A model generated the notes under the pieces. The model was not told the origin of the DNA, searched no databases, and was given only the letters and a program-made list of their open reading frames with translations. Of a DNA stretch of 64,000 nt, positions 25,958 through 35,467 are shown piece by piece (within the stretch, counting starts at the first letter, position 1; every line of letters begins with the position of its first letter). The position numbers and the translations under genes are program-made. The DNA comes from an uncultured Fibrobacter sp. (GTDB lineage: Bacteria; Fibrobacterota; Fibrobacteria; Fibrobacterales; Fibrobacteraceae): assembly GCA_946414025.1 (NCBI GenBank), contig CAMKMX010000007.1:22587-86586 (forward strand). Reading direction: 5' to 3'.

Positions 25958-28900
25958 ATGATCAAGGCCAGTATTTATAAACCGATTACCATGCTCATGG
26001 TCATCTTGACCGTGGTGGTTTTCGGTCTGTACACCTACACCATGATGGTCGTGGACCTGATGCCGAAATTCGAAGTTCCGGTGGTGACGGCGACCATGAT
26101 TTACGCAGGTGCTAGTCCCGAAGAAATCGAGACCACCGTTATCAAGCCTGTGGAAGAACAGGTGGAACTGGTGGACGGTATCGACTACGTGCAGTCCATC
26201 TGCCTCGAGAACTACGGCATTATCGTCGCCATGTTCAACATGGGCGTCAACGTAGATGTAGCGGCAAACGACGTGCGTTCCAAGGTGGAACTTGCGGCAG
26301 CTGACTTCCCCGACGCCGTGGAACCCCCTATCATTTCCAAGGTGGACATCAACGGTGCAGCTATCATGGCTATTTCCTTTACGGGTCCGCTGAACTCCAC
26401 GGAACTCCGCCAGATGGTGGAAGACGAAATCGAACCCCTGTTCACCTCCGTCTCGGGTGTAGCCAGCGTAGATGTATTCGGTGGTACTACCCGCCAGATT
26501 TCTATCGAACTTGACAAGGACAAGATGAAGGACCGTGGCATCGACATTGCCACCATCATGGGTCTGTACGGCCAGTCCAACTTGAACTACCCCGTGGGCG
26601 AAGTCATCGGCAAGCACAAGAACACCTCCGTGCGTACGGCGGGCAAGTTCCAGAGCCTGGACGAAATGCGCAACATGGATATTCCCACGGCCAACGGCGT
26701 TATCAAGCTCTCCGAGGTTGCAAAAGTCAAGGACACCATCGAGACCATTTCATCCATTTCCCGTTTCAACGGCACAAGTTCTATCTCCCTGGATATCAAG
26801 AAGCGTTCCGACGCCAACGTGGTGGACGTTTCCAAGGGCGTCATCAAGCGCATGAACGCCGTCAACAAGAGCCTTCCCGAAGGTTTCGAACTTCACTTGG
26901 TGTACGACAAGAGCGAAGCGGTGAACGAATCCATCGACAACGTGATCCAGAACGTGATTATCGCTATCGTGCTTACCGCAGGACTCTTGCTCTTGTTCCT
27001 CGGCAAGTTCTCCACCATGTTCATTGCGGCCCTCACCATGCCGACCTCCGTAATCGGAGCCTTCACCCTGATGTACTTTGCTGGATTCGGCATCAACATG
27101 ATGTCCCTGATGGCATTGTCGTCGTCGGTGGGCTTGCTGGTGACCAACGCCATCGTGGTGCTTGAAAATATCAACGTGAAACTGAACGAAGGCCTGGATC
27201 CGAAAGAGGCTGCCTACAAGGGAACCTCCGAAATCATGGTGGCTATCATGGCATCTACGCTTACTAACGTGTGCGTGTTCGTGCCTATCGCCTTCATGAA
27301 ATCCATCGCCGGTATCTTCTTCCGTACCTTCGGTCTTACCATGGTGTTTGCCACCCTGGTGTCCTTGCTCGCCACCTTTACCTTGACCCCGCTTCTGGCG
27401 GCCTACCTGTTCAAGGGCAAAAAGAAAGACGAGAACGGAAACATTATCGAAGAAAAGCCCTCCGTGGTGGGACGCATTCTCGGGCTGTTCCCCACTGCCC
27501 TCAACGGCATCCGCTTTGTGTATCTGAAAACCCTGTCGTTCTGCCTTTCCATTCCGGGAGTGCTGTTCCAGGTGGTCGCCCTGATTGCCATGCTCCTTTT
27601 CGTGGGCTATATGGCCGCCAACCACATGACGGTGGAAATCATGCCTAAGCAGGACCAGGGCATGATCAGCATCAAGCTGGAAATGCCCGTGGGCACCAAC
27701 GTGGAAACCACCGACAGTATCGCGAAAATTATCGAGGACCGGGTCAAGGATGTTCCCGAAATTGTCCATTACAGCGTGAACGTGGGTGGTTCCAACGGTT
27801 TTGCTACGGTGAACCAGGCTACCATGCGTATCAAGCTGTTGAAGGACTGGGAAGGCCGTACCAGGAGTACCGACCAGATCGTGGACTCCCTGCGTCCCTA
27901 CCTGGCCGACATCCCCGACGCCTATATCGCCATCAAGTCCACATCCGCCTCCGAAATGAACAACAACAGCGCAGGCGACGTGGTGCTGGAAATCAACGGC
28001 CTCAAGAAGGACTCCGTAATCAAGGCCTCTGAACTCATTATGGACCGGGTCAAGGAAACCATTGCCGGCGTAGTAGATGTAAAGACCAGCTACGAAGCGG
28101 GTAAACCCGAAATCCGCCTGGTTCCCAACAGGCAGGCCCTGGCCGACTACGGCGTGACCCTGCAGTCCCTTGCCACCTACAACTACATCGCCGTGAGCGG
28201 TTATGAAGCGGGTCAGTACACCGAAGACGGTGAAGAATACGACGTGTATGTGCGCATGCAGGAGAAGGACCGCAAGAGCCATGCCGACATCGAAGACCTG
28301 CCCATGAAGACCCCCAAGGGCTATGTGGCTGCCCGCGACCTGTTCTACATCGAAGACGGTGCAGGCCCCACCCGTATTGACCGCAAGCGCAAGATGACCC
28401 GCGTGGACGTTTCCATGAACCTGTTGCCTGGCCACACCACCGGTGAGGTCATGGGCAACCTGAACAAGCTTACCGCCAGCATGAAGGACGAACTCCCCGA
28501 GGGTATTTCCTTCAGCTTCGGTGCCCAGGCCGACATGCAAGAAGACATGGTGAACGAATTCAAGACCGCCATCATCATGGCCATCTTGCTCACCTACATC
28601 TTGCTGATTGCCCTGCTGGAAAGCTTTGCACAGCCCTTTATCATCATGACCACCATTCCTATGGGCGCCATCGGCGTGTTCCTCGCCCTGATATTCACCG
28701 GCAAGGCACTCTCCATGATTGCTCTCATGGCTATCGTGATGCTTATCGGTGTGGTGGTGAACAACGCTATTCTATTGCTTGATGAAGCCAACAGGCTACT
28801 CCGAAGCGGTTCTATGGGAAGGCGCTCCGCCATTATGACGGCGGGCAAGACCAAGTTCCAGCCCATCGCCCTGGCCACATTCGCCTCTGTGGTGGCCCAG

Positions 28901-29104
28901 ATGCCTCTGGCCCTGGCCTTGGGCGGTAACGTGGCCGCCATGACCCAGCCTATGGGTATTGCTGCCGTGGGTGGCCTGATCGTGTCTGCCATCCTTACCA
29001 TGTACCTGGTGCCCACATTCTTCTGGCTGCCCAATGCCCTGTTCCACAAGGCGAAGAAAAAGGCCAGCAACCTGAAGGGCAAATTCAACAAGGCAAAAGC
29101 GTAA
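25958..29104 (+). CDS. RND-family inner membrane efflux transporter
   Basis: Proton-driven pump of the HAE1/AcrB type. It has 1048 residues, normal for the family. Twelve membrane segments are expected: one at about 12-30, six around 330-470 and 530-560, and six around 860-1030, with two large periplasmic loops. The proton-relay region in membrane segment 4 does not show the classic double aspartate: I read LMALSSSVGLLVTNAIVVLENI, where AcrB has LAIGLLVDDAIVVVENV. That loss, and NNAILLLDEAN in the second half, deserves a check before assuming proton coupling. Last gene of the operon, followed by a strong terminator. Confidence 0.92.
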   Translation: MIKASIYKPITMLMVILTVVVFGLYTYTMMVVDLMPKFEVPVVTATMIYAGASPEEIETTVIKPVEEQVELVDGIDYVQSICLENYGIIVAMFNMGVNVDVAANDVRSKVELAAADFPDAVEPPIISKVDINGAAIMAISFTGPLNSTELRQMVEDEIEPLFTSVSGVASVDVFGGTTRQISIELDKDKMKDRGIDIATIMGLYGQSNLNYPVGEVIGKHKNTSVRTAGKFQSLDEMRNMDIPTANGVIKLSEVAKVKDTIETISSISRFNGTSSISLDIKKRSDANVVDVSKGVIKRMNAVNKSLPEGFELHLVYDKSEAVNESIDNVIQNVIIAIVLTAGLLLLFLGKFSTMFIAALTMPTSVIGAFTLMYFAGFGINMMSLMALSSSVGLLVTNAIVVLENINVKLNEGLDPKEAAYKGTSEIMVAIMASTLTNVCVFVPIAFMKSIAGIFFRTFGLTMVFATLVSLLATFTLTPLLAAYLFKGKKKDENGNIIEEKPSVVGRILGLFPTALNGIRFVYLKTLSFCLSIPGVLFQVVALIAMLLFVGYMAANHMTVEIMPKQDQGMISIKLEMPVGTNVETTDSIAKIIEDRVKDVPEIVHYSVNVGGSNGFATVNQATMRIKLLKDWEGRTRSTDQIVDSLRPYLADIPDAYIAIKSTSASEMNNNSAGDVVLEINGLKKDSVIKASELIMDRVKETIAGVVDVKTSYEAGKPEIRLVPNRQALADYGVTLQSLATYNYIAVSGYEAGQYTEDGEEYDVYVRMQEKDRKSHADIEDLPMKTPKGYVAARDLFYIEDGAGPTRIDRKRKMTRVDVSMNLLPGHTTGEVMGNLNKLTASMKDELPEGISFSFGAQADMQEDMVNEFKTAIIMAILLTYILLIALLESFAQPFIIMTTIPMGAIGVFLALIFTGKALSMIALMAIVMLIGVVVNNAILLLDEANRLLRSGSMGRRSAIMTAGKTKFQPIALATFASVVAQMPLALALGGNVAAMTQPMGIAAVGGLIVSAILTMYLVPTFFWLPNALFHKAKKKASNLKGKFNKAKA

Positions 29105-29130
29105 AGATCCAGGCCTAAATTCTTTTTTTC

Positions 29131-29166
29131 AAACACTGGTTTTTATAAACCAGTGTTTTGTATTTT
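29131..29166 (+). terminator. Terminator of the efflux operon
   Basis: Perfect 12-bp stem AAACACTGGTTT / AAACCAGTGTTT with a 4-nt loop, then TTG and TATTTT. The same T-rich tail supplies the -10-like box of the next gene. Confidence 0.88.
29161..29166 (+). promoter_or_regulatory. -10-like box of the GspE/PilB-like gene
   Basis: TATTTT with a 7-nt spacer (GGCCGGC) to the ATG, directly behind the terminator hairpin. Confidence 0.4.
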
Positions 29167-29173
29167 GGCCGGC

Positions 29174-30400
29174 ATGAATTTTACTGACGCCTGGTGCAAA
29201 GCACACTTGACCACTCCCATTCCCTGCCCTGCAGGCAAAAACCCAGCCGCCCTGTACCTGGGCATGGCGAACATCCACGACGAAATGCTGTTGGAGCGCA
29301 TCCGCTTTATGCACGACGGACCCGTTGTCCCCTGCCCCATGACCGAAGCCGAAGTGCTCCGGACCATACGGACGAACTTCGCAAGCGAAGCGGATGCCCT
29401 GCAAGAAAACAAGGCCAACTCCTGGGAATCGGAGCCGGTCATCAACCTGGTGGATAGCCTTATGGACAAGGCCCTGGAGCAAAACGCCAGCGACATCCAC
29501 CTGGAACCCACCGAAAAGGAACTGAAGGTGCGCTTCCGCATCGACGGGCTTTTGCAATTCCACAGAAGCCTGCCCCCATGGTTAAAGGACCCAGTCCTTG
29601 TGCGGCTGAAGCTCCTGGCCCAAGTGGACATCACAGACAAGCGAATTCCCCATGACGGGAGTTTCAAGTTCCAGGGCGTCTCGGGAACGGTGCGGGTCCG
29701 GCTCAGCACCCTGCCGGTACAGCACGGCGAGACCTGCGTACTGCGGCTTTTACCCGCCAAGGACGAAGGCGGCACCCTTGGCGACCTGGAATTCAGCCCG
29801 AAAATTCTTGCAGAACTCCGGCGTATCTTCGCCATGCCTCAGGGGCTGTTTCTGATAACAGGCCCCACCGGCAGCGGCAAGACCACCACGCTGTACGCGG
29901 GCCTGCGTGAAATCATCCAGAAAAAGATAAACGTCACTACCATCGAAGACCCGGTGGAATACAGCCTCAATGGCGCAAACCAAGTGCAGGTCAACGAAAA
30001 ATGCGGGTTCACCTTCGCCGCGGCGCTCCGCTCCATACTCCGGCAAGATCCCGACGTGATTCTGGTAGGTGAAATCCGAGACGAAGAAACGGCCCGCATT
30101 GCGCTCCGCGCCGCAGAAACAGGCCACCTGGTGCTTGCGACGTTACACACCAACAGTGCAAAAGGAGCCTTTGCACGACTCCAGGACCTGGGAATTTCCC
30201 AAGCATCACTGCAGGACTCCCTGCTGGGGGTAATGGCCCAGAGGCTTTTGCGGAAAAAGACCGGCGGTCGCATCGCTGCACTGGAACTGTTATGTTCCGA
30301 CGGCGCCTACACCGACGGAACGCTGCAGGAATACGCCAGCAGACTTGTACAGGGCGGGCTTGTGGAAAAGGAAGAACTAGTTCGCGTCTTGGGAAACTGA
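29174..30400 (+). CDS. GspE/PilB-family secretion or pilus ATPase
   Basis: Cytoplasmic hexameric ATPase that drives assembly of a type II secretion pseudopilus or type IV pilus. It has 408 residues. Seen: ASDIHLEP, DGLLQFH, Walker A GPTGSGKTT, aspartate box with TTIEDPVEY, Walker B DPDVILVGEIRDEETA and the histidine box LVLATLHTNSA. It is short: the N-terminal domain is reduced to ~90 residues, and the zinc module with two CxxC pairs that PilB/GspE carry is missing, since LLRKKTGGRIAALELL joins directly. The start is the ATG before NFTDAW, 7 nt after a TATTTT box. No pilin or secretin gene is nearby. It overlaps convergent mtgA by 24 nt. Confidence 0.85.
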   Translation: MNFTDAWCKAHLTTPIPCPAGKNPAALYLGMANIHDEMLLERIRFMHDGPVVPCPMTEAEVLRTIRTNFASEADALQENKANSWESEPVINLVDSLMDKALEQNASDIHLEPTEKELKVRFRIDGLLQFHRSLPPWLKDPVLVRLKLLAQVDITDKRIPHDGSFKFQGVSGTVRVRLSTLPVQHGETCVLRLLPAKDEGGTLGDLEFSPKILAELRRIFAMPQGLFLITGPTGSGKTTTLYAGLREIIQKKINVTTIEDPVEYSLNGANQVQVNEKCGFTFAAALRSILRQDPDVILVGEIRDEETARIALRAAETGHLVLATLHTNSAKGAFARLQDLGISQASLQDSLLGVMAQRLLRKKTGGRIAALELLCSDGAYTDGTLQEYASRLVQGGLVEKEELVRVLGN

Positions 30401-31318
30401 AGGCCCAGGACTTGACACGGCCTCAACCGTCGGCCCCGCAGGAGCCACAGGTTCAGCCGCTGTCGCTGCCGGTGCCGCAGCAGGAGGCGGTGCCATCAGC
30501 TGCCGTAGGGAATCCACCAGCAGGCTGTCCTTCTTGGGGAACATGTTCTGGTAGATGACAGCCCGGCGCTTGGCCATGAACTGGCTTTCCCGCATATTGG
30601 GATGGTGCTTGCCGGGGCTTGCCAGCATAGCCGCCAGATTGATGGCCTGGTCCACGCTGAGCTTGCTGCAGCTCTTCTTGTAATAGGTGGAGCATGCCGC
30701 CTGACACCCGAAAATATCCTTGCCCCACTGGGCGTAGTTCAGGTAAAGTTCCAGAATGCGGTCCTTGCCCAACTCGTGTTCCATCAAAAGCGCATAGGCC
30801 AGCTCCTTGAACTTCCGCTCCCAAGAGCGTTCCCCGCTCAAGAACAGGTTCTTGGCCAGCTGTTGCGTGATGGTGGACCCGCCAAACTTGGTCTTGCCCG
30901 ACATCTTGTTGGCATTCAGGGCCTCGGCGATGGCGTTCACGTCAAATCCCGGGTGGAAATAGAAACCGGCATCTTCGCTGGCAATCACCGCCTTCTGCAA
31001 ATAAGGGCTGATTGAATCCAGGGGCACATAGGTATGCTTGATTTCCACCGCCGGATTGGAATCCACCAGTGCCTGCATGTAGCGGCTCATCTCGGGCTGG
31101 GTATCCTTCAGGGACTCCACGCCGTCGTACAAGTTATAACCGTAAATAAAGGCCTTGTACAAGGCCACGGAGGCCACAATACTGAACACCGCTGAATAGA
31201 TGATGAGAATCAGGAGGACGCACCTCAACAAGAAGTTGATGAATCCGTAAATCCCCTTAAAAATCTTGAAAGCCAGGTTACCCCTGATTTTCTCGATGAT
31301 GTCCTTAATTTTTTTCAT
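30377..31318 (-). CDS. mtgA: Monofunctional peptidoglycan transglycosylase
   Basis: GT51 enzyme that polymerises lipid II into glycan strands at the outer face of the inner membrane. It has 313 residues. One membrane anchor lies at about 29-56. Seen: the catalytic EDAGFYFHPGFD (E115), GGSTITQQLAKNLFL and KFKELAYALLMEHELGKDRILELYLN, all five-motif GT51 hallmarks. No transpeptidase domain. The last ~40 residues are alanine/proline-rich, unlike most MtgA proteins, and their codons overlap the end of the ATPase gene on the other strand. A TATATTGG box lies 14 nt before the start. Confidence 0.93.
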   Translation of the reverse strand: MKKIKDIIEKIRGNLAFKIFKGIYGFINFLLRCVLLILIIYSAVFSIVASVALYKAFIYGYNLYDGVESLKDTQPEMSRYMQALVDSNPAVEIKHTYVPLDSISPYLQKAVIASEDAGFYFHPGFDVNAIAEALNANKMSGKTKFGGSTITQQLAKNLFLSGERSWERKFKELAYALLMEHELGKDRILELYLNYAQWGKDIFGCQAACSTYYKKSCSKLSVDQAINLAAMLASPGKHHPNMRESQFMAKRRAVIYQNMFPKKDSLLVDSLRQLMAPPPAAAPAATAAEPVAPAGPTVEAVSSPGPSVSQDAN

Positions 31319-31347
31319 AAATCAACTGCACCAATATATAGCATTTG

Positions 31348-32463
31348 TCAGTGCTTCCCGCCGAACCAGTCATTCACGTCTTCGCCTTCCTTCATAGAAG
31401 AATCCAGGTGTTCCGTTCCCTCCCCCAGCACGATAGTGCGGATTCCTGCATTGCCGAACACTTCTTGCAGGTACTTGGTGGCCTCGCGACCGGCATTATC
31501 CTTGTCCATACACAGTACCACGTTCTTGTTCTTGAACAGGGGCAACCATTCCACCTTGAAACTGCGCACGCCGGGCATACCAACCGCGTCAATTTTCTGA
31601 TTCAAAAAGGTAAGTGTATCGACAACGCCCTCGCAAAGGTAAACCCAGCCCGGTTTTTCATCCAGGGCCGCCATGTTGTACGGGTAAGGCACAGATCCCT
31701 TCAAGTTCATTTCTTTAGGAACAACAGAACTGTCCAATGCACGAGACTGAAAATAAAAAGCCCTACGCTGCGTATCCAAGTATGGGAAAATAAGCGGGTG
31801 TTTGTAAAACTTCAGATTACCCTTTTCGTTGAACAGGCCTACGTACTGCAAGACATCCATACTATAGGTGTCTTTGAGGGCATTGTTCAGCTGACCATAG
31901 TCCTTGATAGTCCTAAGAAGCATCTTGTCCCACACGGGCTTGAAAATACGTCGCCCCATAAGCCAAGCGGCGGCCTGGGTTCCGTCTACCGGCGAAAGCA
32001 TCTTCAAAAAATTCAGGATAATCTTTTTGCGTTCGTCTTCGCTGACCAACTCCTCTACCGGTGCCGATTCCGGCATGGGCATGGGTTCAGTAGCGTAGAG
32101 CTCCAGAGGCTCTTGCTCTGGCACTTGGTTTTTCGATGCAGTATTTTTTCCTACCGAATAGGCCCTGTCAACAGGAGCCAAGAACGGGAATGTTTCCCGA
32201 AGGTAATTCAACGCCTCAACAAAGGAGCAGTTCTTGTATTTTTGCACTAGGGAAATCACGTCCCCACGAATGTCGTCGCAGACCCAGCAGCGGAACGAGC
32301 CCCTTTCTTCGGATATGGAAACCGACGGAGTCCTGTCGCCATGGGCATGACGGCGCGGGAAGGCACAGCGGCACTTGCCCCGGACAACATCAATACCCAG
32401 AGATCGGGCCACAGCCGTAATGGACAAGGAAGCCTTGAACTGTTTTAGTTCTTCGTCGGTCAT
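31348..32463 (-). CDS. CHC2 zinc-finger and TOPRIM protein, primase-like
   Basis: Second primase-type protein of the window, 371 residues against 621 for DnaG. Zinc finger: C31/C33, H39/H41, C59 and C62 within RCAFPRRHAHGDRTPSVSIS and FRCWVC. TOPRIM core: LCEGVVD with the catalytic glutamate, then CMDKDNAG with the metal aspartates. An acidic Pro/Glu linker at about 105-140 joins the two. The RNA-polymerase core of DnaG is only partly recognisable, and the helicase-binding tail is absent. Such proteins are often found on phages or plasmids, but no mobile gene is seen here. A TATAAT box lies 9 nt before the ATG. Confidence 0.78.
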   Translation of the reverse strand: MTDEELKQFKASLSITAVARSLGIDVVRGKCRCAFPRRHAHGDRTPSVSISEERGSFRCWVCDDIRGDVISLVQKYKNCSFVEALNYLRETFPFLAPVDRAYSVGKNTASKNQVPEQEPLELYATEPMPMPESAPVEELVSEDERKKIILNFLKMLSPVDGTQAAAWLMGRRIFKPVWDKMLLRTIKDYGQLNNALKDTYSMDVLQYVGLFNEKGNLKFYKHPLIFPYLDTQRRAFYFQSRALDSSVVPKEMNLKGSVPYPYNMAALDEKPGWVYLCEGVVDTLTFLNQKIDAVGMPGVRSFKVEWLPLFKNKNVVLCMDKDNAGREATKYLQEVFGNAGIRTIVLGEGTEHLDSSMKEGEDVNDWFGGKH

Positions 32464-32535
32464 CTAAAGGGAATTATAGTAATTGGGGGGAAAGAATTGT
32501 CAATGATTATCTTGATAAAGGGAACGCGATAGTTA

Positions 32536-33294
32536 TTAAAGCACTAATGGCACGGGCTTGTCGGCGGTAACCGTCTTCGGAGTCACCTTGCAGTCCACCA
32601 CGAAGATTTCTACACCTGCGTCCAGGGCATCCCGCAGGGCTCCCGCGAACTCCGGATGGATTTTTTCGTCGGGTCCAAAGCGGTGGCAGCCCTTCATCTG
32701 GACCAGAAACAGCACGCCACATTCGTAAGGTATTCCGTCGTCTGCTGCAGTTCGGGTCCCAAGAATGCGGGTCAGTTCCCGCAGGTGCTTGACGCCCCGC
32801 TCCGTCGGAGCGTCGGGGAAAGAGGCAGAACCGTCGTATTCCAGAGTCACGCCTTTTACTTCCAGGAACATCTTGTGGAGCCGCGCTTTCTGCGCCCTGG
32901 TCTTCCCCGCTCCCCGATATTCAATGTAAAAGTCGAAGCGGGAATTCCCGAAGGTGTATTCCGGCTTTAGGAAGGTAATCTCCGGAAAACGCTCCCGGTT
33001 GGAACAAATCCATTCGGCGGCCACCTTGTTGGGAGCCTGGCTGTCCATGTTCACCAGGATTTTCCCGCGGGGAGTGACCTTTTCCACCGTCACCAGGTCG
33101 AAGGGCGTCTTGCGTTCCGGATTTTTCGACTTTTCCAGAAAGACTTTCACGCCGGGCTGCAACAGTTCACGGCAGCGTCCCGTGTTCTTCACGTGGACTA
33201 CCATCTTTACGCCGTCGATTTTCACGTGGGCGATAAAGCGGTTGGGCCGCTCCAAGAACTCGCCCTGGACAATTTCACCATATTTCATCGGCAT
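32536..33294 (-). CDS. sfsA: SfsA family protein
   Basis: Conserved protein named for sugar fermentation stimulation in E. coli; a nuclease-like fold is proposed, and the true role is unknown. It has 252 residues. Seen: RPNRFIAHVKIDG and HVKNTGRCRELLQPG at the N-terminus (an OB-like part), SRFDFYI, FLEVKGVTLE and FPDAPTERGVKHLREL, and FLVQMKGC near the end, all typical. Two ATGs, two codons apart, are both possible; TTGGA lies just before the first. Confidence 0.93.
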   Translation of the reverse strand: MPMKYGEIVQGEFLERPNRFIAHVKIDGVKMVVHVKNTGRCRELLQPGVKVFLEKSKNPERKTPFDLVTVEKVTPRGKILVNMDSQAPNKVAAEWICSNRERFPEITFLKPEYTFGNSRFDFYIEYRGAGKTRAQKARLHKMFLEVKGVTLEYDGSASFPDAPTERGVKHLRELTRILGTRTAADDGIPYECGVLFLVQMKGCHRFGPDEKIHPEFAGALRDALDAGVEIFVVDCKVTPKTVTADKPVPLVL

Positions 33295-33376
33295 TTTTCC
33301 AATTTGACCAGAATATAAATAAAGAATCCGCCGAAAATTTTTAATTTTGAAGAAAACAAAAGGAGTACGACTTCAA

Positions 33377-34918
33377 ATGGTCATTACCGTTTTTATCCTG
33401 TACCTGTTGATGATGCTTGGCATCGGTTTTTACTTTTCCAAGAAGGCCAACAGCCTGAACGCCTACTACCTGGGCAACCGTGGAATGAACAAGTGGGTGG
33501 TGGCCATGTCCGCCCAGGCCTCCGACATGAGCGGCTGGCTCCTGATGGGGCTCCCCGGAGCCGTGTTCGTGAGCGGGTTCTCCGAAGCCTGGATCGGTAT
33601 CGGCCTTGTCATCGGCACCTATTTCAACTGGAAAATCGTAGGCAAACGCCTCCGCAAGTACAGCCACTTCTGCGGCGACTCCATCACCCTTCCCGACTTT
33701 TTCTCCAACCGTTTCCGCGACAACAAGGGCATCATCCGCGTGATTGCCTCCATATTCATTCTCGCCTTCTTCCTGTTCTATACGGTATCGGGCTTTGTGG
33801 CTAGCGCAAAACTGTTCGGCACTATCTTCGGCATGAACTACACCACGGGCCTGATTCTTGGAGCCGTAGTGGTGGTGAGCTACACCTTCATGGGCGGCTT
33901 CTTTGCCGTGTGCTGGACCGACTTTATCCAGGCCATGATGATGCTTGTGGCCGTGGTCGCCATCCCCCTGATTATCATGAGCGGCTCTGGCGGATTTGCC
34001 TCTACCATGGACGCCGTCAATGCCCAGAACCCCTACCTGATGAGCCTATTCACCAACGCCACCACCGGCAAGTCCATCGGGCTTATCGCGTTGATTTCTA
34101 GCCTCGCCTGGGGCCTCGGCTACTTCGGCATGCCGCACATTCTGGTGCGCTTCATGAGCATCAAGAACGCCGAAGACATCAAGTTCTCGCGCCGTGTCGC
34201 CATGACCTGGGTCACCATCTGCCTCGGTGCCGCCATCATGATCGCAATACTTGGCCGCTACTACGTGGAAGCCCACGGCATCAAGGTGGACGACCCGGAA
34301 CGCATTTTCATGATCCTCTGCCAGGTTCTCTGCCACCCGGCCATTGCCGCCATCTTGATGGCCGCCATCCTTGCCGCCATCATGAGTACCGCTGATTCCC
34401 AGCTGCTTGTTTCCGCTTCTGCCTTCAGTAACGACCTTTACAAGCACCTGTTCCGCAAGAACGCATCTAACAAAGAAGTCATGTGGGTCAGCCGCGGCGT
34501 GGTGGTGCTTATCACCGTTATCGCCGTCATCGTGGCCATGCAGGGCGCCCCCAGCGCCGACGGAGTGAAGCACGGCAAGAGTTTCTTGGATGTGGTCATG
34601 AGCCTGGTGAGCTTCGCCTGGGGTGGATTTGGCGCCACCTTCGGCCCGATTATGCTCCTCGCCCTCTTCTGGAAGCGTACCACCCTCCCCGCAGCCATCG
34701 CCGGCATGCTGGTGGGCGGCATCACCACCTTCGTGTGGAAGTTCTACCTCTCCAGTTTCCCTGCCGAAATCTTCCAGATTTACGAACTGGTGCCCGGCTT
34801 CGTCTTGAGCTTTGTGACCATCGTGGTGGTGAGCCTCTTGACCAAGGCCCCCAGCAAGGAAATTCAGGATGAGTTCGACCAGGTGGAACACACCCGCCTT
34901 AGCACATTGAAACTTTAA
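33377..34918 (+). CDS. putP: Sodium/proline symporter (SSS family)
   Basis: Imports proline with sodium across the inner membrane. It has 513 residues with about 13 membrane segments. Seen: NSLNAYYLGNRGMNKWVVAMSAQASDMSGWLLMGLPG with the sodium-binding serines, TFMGGFFAVCWTDFIQ, and the second sodium-site part around IMSTADSQLLV, which closely fit PutP. AGGAG lies 11 nt before the chosen ATG; an upstream in-frame TTG is rejected. fabZ follows 28 nt downstream on the same strand. Substrate assignment rests on overall resemblance, so another solute cannot be excluded. Confidence 0.9.
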   Translation: MVITVFILYLLMMLGIGFYFSKKANSLNAYYLGNRGMNKWVVAMSAQASDMSGWLLMGLPGAVFVSGFSEAWIGIGLVIGTYFNWKIVGKRLRKYSHFCGDSITLPDFFSNRFRDNKGIIRVIASIFILAFFLFYTVSGFVASAKLFGTIFGMNYTTGLILGAVVVVSYTFMGGFFAVCWTDFIQAMMMLVAVVAIPLIIMSGSGGFASTMDAVNAQNPYLMSLFTNATTGKSIGLIALISSLAWGLGYFGMPHILVRFMSIKNAEDIKFSRRVAMTWVTICLGAAIMIAILGRYYVEAHGIKVDDPERIFMILCQVLCHPAIAAILMAAILAAIMSTADSQLLVSASAFSNDLYKHLFRKNASNKEVMWVSRGVVVLITVIAVIVAMQGAPSADGVKHGKSFLDVVMSLVSFAWGGFGATFGPIMLLALFWKRTTLPAAIAGMLVGGITTFVWKFYLSSFPAEIFQIYELVPGFVLSFVTIVVVSLLTKAPSKEIQDEFDQVEHTRLSTLKL

Positions 34919-34946
34919 CCATTCGCCCGCATATTACGGAGAAAAC

Positions 34947-35438
34947 ATGTCCCTACTCGAATCATTACCCAAATCAAACAAAGACGGAATCCTCTACGAG
35001 GCCGACACAGTCCACAATATCTTGCCGCAGAAGGCGCCCTTTGCCTTCGTTGACGAAATCCTCAGCCTCGACGCCGAGAACATGGAAATCGTAGGCAAGT
35101 GGCACCTGACCGGCGAAGAAGGATTCCTGAAGGGGCATTTCCCCGGAAACCCCGTGCTCCCCGGCGTAATCCAGATTGAATCTATGGCCCAGGCGGCAAC
35201 GCTTTTGACCATGATCGGCCGCGAAGCGGAAACTACAGGCAAGCGTCCCGCCTTTATGGGCGTAGAAAACTGCCGTTTCCGCGCACCGGTAATCCCCCCT
35301 GCCGAAATCGTTTTGAAGGCGAAGCTGGTCATGGCCCGCCACGGCATCTTCAAGTACAGTGGCGAGCTCTACACCGTCGATGCCGAGGGCAAAGAGACCC
35401 TCTGCACCAAGGCGGATTTCAGCGCCGCCATGGTCTAG
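34947..35438 (+). CDS. fabZ: 3-hydroxyacyl-ACP dehydratase FabZ
   Basis: Dehydrates 3-hydroxyacyl-ACP in fatty acid elongation. It has 163 residues with the hot-dog fold. The active site is visible: H64 in GHFPGNPVLPG and E78 in IQIESMAQA. HNILPQKAPFAFVDEI and VENCRFRAPVIP complete the family pattern. GGAG lies 8 nt before the ATG. Cotranscription with the symporter is likely, ending in the terminator downstream. No other fab gene is near, unlike the common lpxD-fabZ-lpxA order. Confidence 0.95.
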   Translation: MSLLESLPKSNKDGILYEADTVHNILPQKAPFAFVDEILSLDAENMEIVGKWHLTGEEGFLKGHFPGNPVLPGVIQIESMAQAATLLTMIGREAETTGKRPAFMGVENCRFRAPVIPPAEIVLKAKLVMARHGIFKYSGELYTVDAEGKETLCTKADFSAAMV

Positions 35439-35467
35439 CAGGCCTTTTCAAAAAAACTCAAAAAGAT

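Noticed and set aside
26750..28540. 596-codon minus-strand frame inside the RND gene
   Set aside because: Shadow frame; the RND transporter on the other strand is unmistakable.
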